Shown in pieces: positions 60,359 through 64,000 of a stretch of 64,000 nucleotides of DNA (its first letter is position 1; each line of letters opens with the position of its first letter). The notes beneath the pieces were generated by a model. It saw nothing but the letters and a program-made list of their open reading frames with translations, was not told where the DNA came from and made no database searches. The DNA lies in assembly GCA_016787785.1 (NCBI GenBank), contig JAEUTO010000013.1, positions 186,001 through 250,000 of the forward strand. The letters run 5' to 3'. The stretch is from Bacteroidia bacterium (GTDB lineage: Bacteria; Bacteroidota; Bacteroidia; B-17B0; Aurantibacillaceae). The translations under genes were made by a program, and so were the position numbers.

Positions 60359-62419
60359 ATGAAAAACATTACTAAGTTTACTTTAACCGCAGCAGCTCTG
60401 GTTATTTTTGTTGCAAACGGATTCTCGCAAAAATTGCTTAAAAAGGCAGATGCAGCTTTTGAAGCTCGTCAGTACTATAACGCCATAAACATGTATAAAC
60501 AGGCATATGCAGGCGCTCCTAAAGATAAAAAGCCAATGATAATGTATAAATCAGGCTATGCAGCTCAGGAGATCAACGATTATAAAGGCGCAGAGACTTT
60601 TTATCAAAAAGCAATCGCTTCTAATTATGATGATCCTACAGTTTATTTACACTTAGCTGAAGTTTTAAAAAGCCAGATGAAATATCCTGAGGCAATTGTT
60701 GAATATAACAATTACAAAGCAAAAGGCGGAAACGCTAAGAAAGCTGACCTTGGAGTAAAATCATGCGAATTAGCGCAGCAATGGAAAGACGCTCCTCAAC
60801 GTTATAAGATTGAGAATATGTCGTTAATGAATTCTAAAGAAAGTGATTACTCACCTAGCTTTGCAGATAAAAAGAACCAAACTTTGGTTATCACTTCTCG
60901 CAGAGAAGGTGCTTTAGGTTCTCAAGAGGTTAACATTGGTTCAAACCACTCAGATCTTTACGAAACAAAAATTGATAAGAACGGTAAATGGTCAACTCCT
61001 GTTTTATTACCTCCTGCTATCTCTTCTCCGGTTAACGAAGGACAAGGTTGGGTAAGCAAAAAAGGTGACATGATCTTCTTTACTCGTTGCCCTGAAGAAA
61101 AGAACAAACAAGTAAAATGCGGTTTATACATGGCAAAAAAACAAGGTAGCACCTGGGGTGTTGCAACACGTTTGCCATTTAATAATGATACGGTACAATT
61201 TGGTCATCCAACTTTAACTGCTGATGGTAAATTTTTATATTTTGCTTCTCGTATGAATGGCGGATATGGCGGAATTGATATCTGGAGATGTACTTATGAT
61301 GCAAAAGCAAATGTTTGGGGTCAACCTACAAATGCTGGTCCTGCTGTTAATACAGAAGGAGACGAAATGTATCCAACAGTTTCGGATGATGGTAAAAAAT
61401 TATATTTCTCATCAAATTACCACCCGGGAATGGGAGGTTTGGACATTTTTGTTGCTGAAGCCGGTGCTGATGGAAAATTCTCTAAAGCGGTAGAAAACCT
61501 TAAATACCCTATCAACTCTTCTTACGATGATTTCGGAATTATATTTGAAGGTAAAAAACAACGTGGTTATTTAACTTCTAACCGTGAAGGCGGAAAAGGA
61601 AGTGATGATATCTGGAGCTTTAACCTACCTCCTTTAAATTTCAATATTAAAGGTATGGCAATGAGCAAAGGTGATGACAGAACGGGTGCAGGAAGAGGCG
61701 AAGCTGTTGAATTAGTTAAAGTAAAAATAGTTGGTAGCGATGGTTCTATAAACGAATTTACAACTCCAAAAGATGGTAACTACACATTTAAATTAAAAGA
61801 AAAAACAACTTATACACTTTCAACTGCAACTGATAAAACTACTAAATCACCAACTTTTACAAAAGGTTATTTAGCTTCTAAAGATCAACGTGTTGTTACA
61901 ACTGTTGGTTTAGGTGCATCTAAAGATTTTATTGCTGATTTTGAATTAGCTCCGGTGGTACCTTTCATTCGTATGCCGCAAATTCTTTATGCTTTGGGTA
62001 GTGCAGAATTACTGCCTGAGTCAAAAGATTCACTACAGTTCTTATATCAAACTTTAGTAGATAACCCTACAACAGTTGTTGAGTTAAACTCACACACAGA
62101 TAGTCGTGGTGATGCTGCAAAAAATCAGGATCTATCACAACGCCGTGCTCAATCTTGCGTTGATTATTTAGTAAAAGATAAAGGCATTAACCCTGCTCGT
62201 TTACAAGCTAAAGGTTATGGCAAAACTCAATTATTAATTGGTGATGATGTTATTGCAAAAGCAAAAACTAAACAAGAAAAAGAAGCTTTACACGCATTAA
62301 ACCGTAGAACCGCTTTCCGTATCTTAAATTGGGATTTTGTTGATCCTAATGCTCCTAAAACTCCGGTTAAAGGTGGCGGAAACAATACCACCAAAGATCC
62401 AGACGAAGACGAAGAATAA
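60359..62419 (+). CDS. TPR / PD40 beta-propeller / OmpA-type protein (PorE-like T9SS component)
   Basis: This 686-residue protein has a signal peptide (MKNITKFTLTAAALVIFVANGFSQ), TPR repeats (about 25-135), PD40/WD40-like propeller repeats (about 165-420, for example GGIDIWRC, GGLDIFVAE), a carboxypeptidase-regulatory-like domain (about 430-525) and an OmpA-like peptidoglycan-binding domain (about 540-660, with SHTDSRGD and LSQRRAQSCVDYL). The C-terminal tail is acidic (DPDEDEE). This order is that of PorE, a T9SS periplasmic component that binds peptidoglycan, although Bacteroidota have several paralogues. It is a single gene with its own 170-base upstream region and terminator. Confidence 0.88.
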   Translation: MKNITKFTLTAAALVIFVANGFSQKLLKKADAAFEARQYYNAINMYKQAYAGAPKDKKPMIMYKSGYAAQEINDYKGAETFYQKAIASNYDDPTVYLHLAEVLKSQMKYPEAIVEYNNYKAKGGNAKKADLGVKSCELAQQWKDAPQRYKIENMSLMNSKESDYSPSFADKKNQTLVITSRREGALGSQEVNIGSNHSDLYETKIDKNGKWSTPVLLPPAISSPVNEGQGWVSKKGDMIFFTRCPEEKNKQVKCGLYMAKKQGSTWGVATRLPFNNDTVQFGHPTLTADGKFLYFASRMNGGYGGIDIWRCTYDAKANVWGQPTNAGPAVNTEGDEMYPTVSDDGKKLYFSSNYHPGMGGLDIFVAEAGADGKFSKAVENLKYPINSSYDDFGIIFEGKKQRGYLTSNREGGKGSDDIWSFNLPPLNFNIKGMAMSKGDDRTGAGRGEAVELVKVKIVGSDGSINEFTTPKDGNYTFKLKEKTTYTLSTATDKTTKSPTFTKGYLASKDQRVVTTVGLGASKDFIADFELAPVVPFIRMPQILYALGSAELLPESKDSLQFLYQTLVDNPTTVVELNSHTDSRGDAAKNQDLSQRRAQSCVDYLVKDKGINPARLQAKGYGKTQLLIGDDVIAKAKTKQEKEALHALNRRTAFRILNWDFVDPNAPKTPVKGGGNNTTKDPDEDEE

Positions 62420-62440
62420 TCGTTGTTCTTAAATCGTATT

Positions 62441-62471
62441 AAAAGGCTGCAAAATTTGTAGCCTTTTTTTT
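62441..62471 (+). terminator. Rho-independent terminator after the OmpA-like gene
   Basis: AAGGCTGC and GTAGCCTT form a stem of about eight pairs around an AT loop, followed by a run of ten T's. It lies 22 bases after the stop codon. Confidence 0.9.
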
Positions 62472-62507
62472 TTCATTATCCTTACCTTTAAATAAAAAGT
62501 AGTTGAC

Positions 62508-64000
62508 TTGGAAAATTTTGTAGTTTATAGATCAAGTGCGGGAAGCGGAAAAACATTTACGCTTGTTAAAGAATACTTGCGCTTATCTCTGGCCGATCCA
62601 AAAAAACTAAACAGTAACTACAAACGCATACTTGCTGTTACTTTCACCAATAAAGCAGCTGCAGAAATGAAACAACGCATCCTCGATGCATTGGATCAAA
62701 TTGCCAATAAAACGCAACTACCTTTTGTTGGAAAACTCTTATGTGATGAACTGAAAGTTAAACCCGAAGAGTTAAAACAAAGATCAGCAATAGTATTAAG
62801 CCAGATACTACACCACTATTCCGATTTTTCTATTGGAACCATTGATAGCTTTACGCACAAAATTGTAAAGACCTTTGCACACGATCTTAAACTACCTGTT
62901 AATTTTAATCTGGAAATGGACGTGGAAGGTTTTTACGACAAAGTTATTTCCACACTGTTTAACCAAATTGGCGAAGATGAATATGTAAGCAAATTATTAA
63001 AAGAGTTTGTTTTAAATAAAGCCGAAGAAAATGCCAGCTGGGATCCCGAAAAAGCGATCAAAGAATTTGCAAAGCTTTTACAGAAAGAAAACTCCGACAG
63101 CTACCTCCAAAAATTAAAACACTTTAGTCCGCAAGAACTTGAAGAAATACGGAAAGAATTATTTGCTTACATAAGTTATTACAACTCGCATTTAAAAACC
63201 GAAGGGCAAAAAGCTATCGATCTTATTTCTAAAAATGGGTTAAGTGATAACGATTTTAGTTATAAAGGCAGCGGGCCTCAAAGTTTTTTTAAAAAATGTG
63301 CAAATCAAAATGTGGATATTGAAACCACTGTTAAAGGCAGAACCATTGATGCAATTGAAAAAAATGTATGGGCCAATAAAGAAACACCAAACAAAAATAA
63401 AGTAGAGTCAATTAGCTCTCAATTAACCTCAATTGCAAAAGAACTAATTGATTTTATAAAAGAAAATCATTCTTATTATAGTCTGTGTAAATTATTAAGC
63501 ACCCAAATTTACCCTTTGCTACTTTTAAAAAAAATAGAAGAAATAAGCAACGATAAAAAACAAGAAGAACGCTTGGTATTTATAAGTGAGTTCAATAAGA
63601 ATATTTTTGACTTAATTAATAATGAACCAACGCCGTTCATTTACGAAAGGTTGGGAGAAAAATATCAGCATTATTTATTGGATGAGTTTCAGGATACAAG
63701 CACCCTGCAATGGCATAACATCTTGCCCCTCATTGATAATTCATTGTCAAACGGTTGGTTTAATTTAATTGTTGGTGATGGCAAACAAAGCATTTATAGG
63801 TGGCGAAATGCCAATGTAAAACAATTTATCGATCTACCTGAAATAGAAAATGCAACCGGTAATTTTTTGATAGAAGAAAGAAGCGACAACCTGAACCGCA
63901 ATTTTAAAGAGAATTTACTGGACACCAATTATAGAAGCCTTTCTACGATCATCAACTTTAATAACGCTCTTTTTAATAAATTAAGTGATGATCTTTTAAG
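62508..64000 (+). CDS. UvrD/AddA-type superfamily 1 helicase (partial, runs off right edge)
   Basis: The first 497 codons are present, and the frame is open to the window end. The start is TTG at 62508 (MENFVVYRSSAGSGKTFT); no ATG lies near. Helicase motifs are intact: I SSAGSGKTFT, Ia VTFTNKAAAEMK, II LLDEFQDTS, III GDGKQSIYRWR and IV DTNYRS. The long insert between Ia and II and the RWR variant resemble AddA/RecB-like helicases of Bacteroidota, which usually work with a PD-(D/E)XK nuclease partner in double-strand-break repair. That partner would be outside the window. Confidence 0.9.
   Translation, partial: MENFVVYRSSAGSGKTFTLVKEYLRLSLADPKKLNSNYKRILAVTFTNKAAAEMKQRILDALDQIANKTQLPFVGKLLCDELKVKPEELKQRSAIVLSQILHHYSDFSIGTIDSFTHKIVKTFAHDLKLPVNFNLEMDVEGFYDKVISTLFNQIGEDEYVSKLLKEFVLNKAEENASWDPEKAIKEFAKLLQKENSDSYLQKLKHFSPQELEEIRKELFAYISYYNSHLKTEGQKAIDLISKNGLSDNDFSYKGSGPQSFFKKCANQNVDIETTVKGRTIDAIEKNVWANKETPNKNKVESISSQLTSIAKELIDFIKENHSYYSLCKLLSTQIYPLLLLKKIEEISNDKKQEERLVFISEFNKNIFDLINNEPTPFIYERLGEKYQHYLLDEFQDTSTLQWHNILPLIDNSLSNGWFNLIVGDGKQSIYRWRNANVKQFIDLPEIENATGNFLIEERSDNLNRNFKENLLDTNYRSLSTIINFNNALFNKLSDDLL

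Overview
The window looks like a chromosomal segment of a Bacteroidota bacterium. It is AT-rich and carries several lineage markers: a type IX secretion (T9SS) C-terminal sorting domain, DUF5683 next to dapB, an UpxY-type antiterminator, a PID-CTERM/exosortase cassette, BtuB with DUF4465 and DUF5074 partners, and a PorE-like TPR/propeller/OmpA protein. I saw no tRNA, rRNA, insertion sequence, prophage or CRISPR array. Species cannot be assigned from this sequence alone.

Left part (1-25.5 kb, minus strand, read right to left): a surface-polysaccharide locus. It opens with a Wzc-type tyrosine kinase, a winged-helix/nucleotidyltransferase regulator, a NusG-like antiterminator and a Wzm/Wzt ABC exporter. 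A sugar epimerase and many decoration genes follow: a carbamoyltransferase with its SxtJ and DUF5989 membrane partners, two MBOAT O-acyltransferases each paired with an SGNH-like protein, a third SGNH hydrolase, a DegT aminotransferase and an AsnB-type amidotransferase. The downstream end (1-9.3 kb) holds the most interesting set: homologues of the four enzymes that build activated phosphoramidate for the Campylobacter jejuni O-methyl phosphoramidate capsule modification (glutamine kinase, cytidylyltransferase, gamma-glutamyl-CDP-amidate hydrolase, CDP-amidate kinase). With them are a methyltransferase, a CysQ-like 3'-phosphatase and an atypical sulfotransferase-fold protein. I infer that this bacterium puts an (O-methyl) phosphoramidate group on its exopolysaccharide. 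Dedicated glycosyltransferases are absent and probably lie beyond the left edge.

Centre (25.5-28.1 kb, plus strand): a compact sorting cassette divergent from wzc. It comprises a 72-residue PID-CTERM protein, an exosortase with Cys/Arg/His catalytic residues, and a small membrane protein. These are translationally coupled to glyA by 4-base overlaps.

28-46 kb: mostly housekeeping genes. They include a nucleoside transporter, PAP2 phosphatase, the biotin operon bioB-F-D-A, LolD- and LolE-like ABC components, an SLC13 carrier, a YihY/BrkB protein, DUF5683-dapB-Rieske, rbfA, an MsbA-like exporter, rsmI, corA, and rpmI-rplT without infC. Two genes, the Rieske protein and the LolE-like permease, have no ATG/GTG/TTG at the expected start and appear to use CTG.

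46.8-64 kb: a large secreted BNR-propeller protein; an mntR-mntH operon behind two DtxR-type palindromes, with MntH fused to a universal stress domain; a vitamin B12 uptake operon (cobalamin riboswitch, BtuB-like receptor, T9SS-sorted DUF4465 protein, DUF5074 lipoprotein, glycosyltransferase) with a strong terminator hairpin abutting the DUF5074 start codon; trmH and hemW; a PorE-like OmpA protein; and the start of a UvrD/AddA-type helicase running off the right edge.
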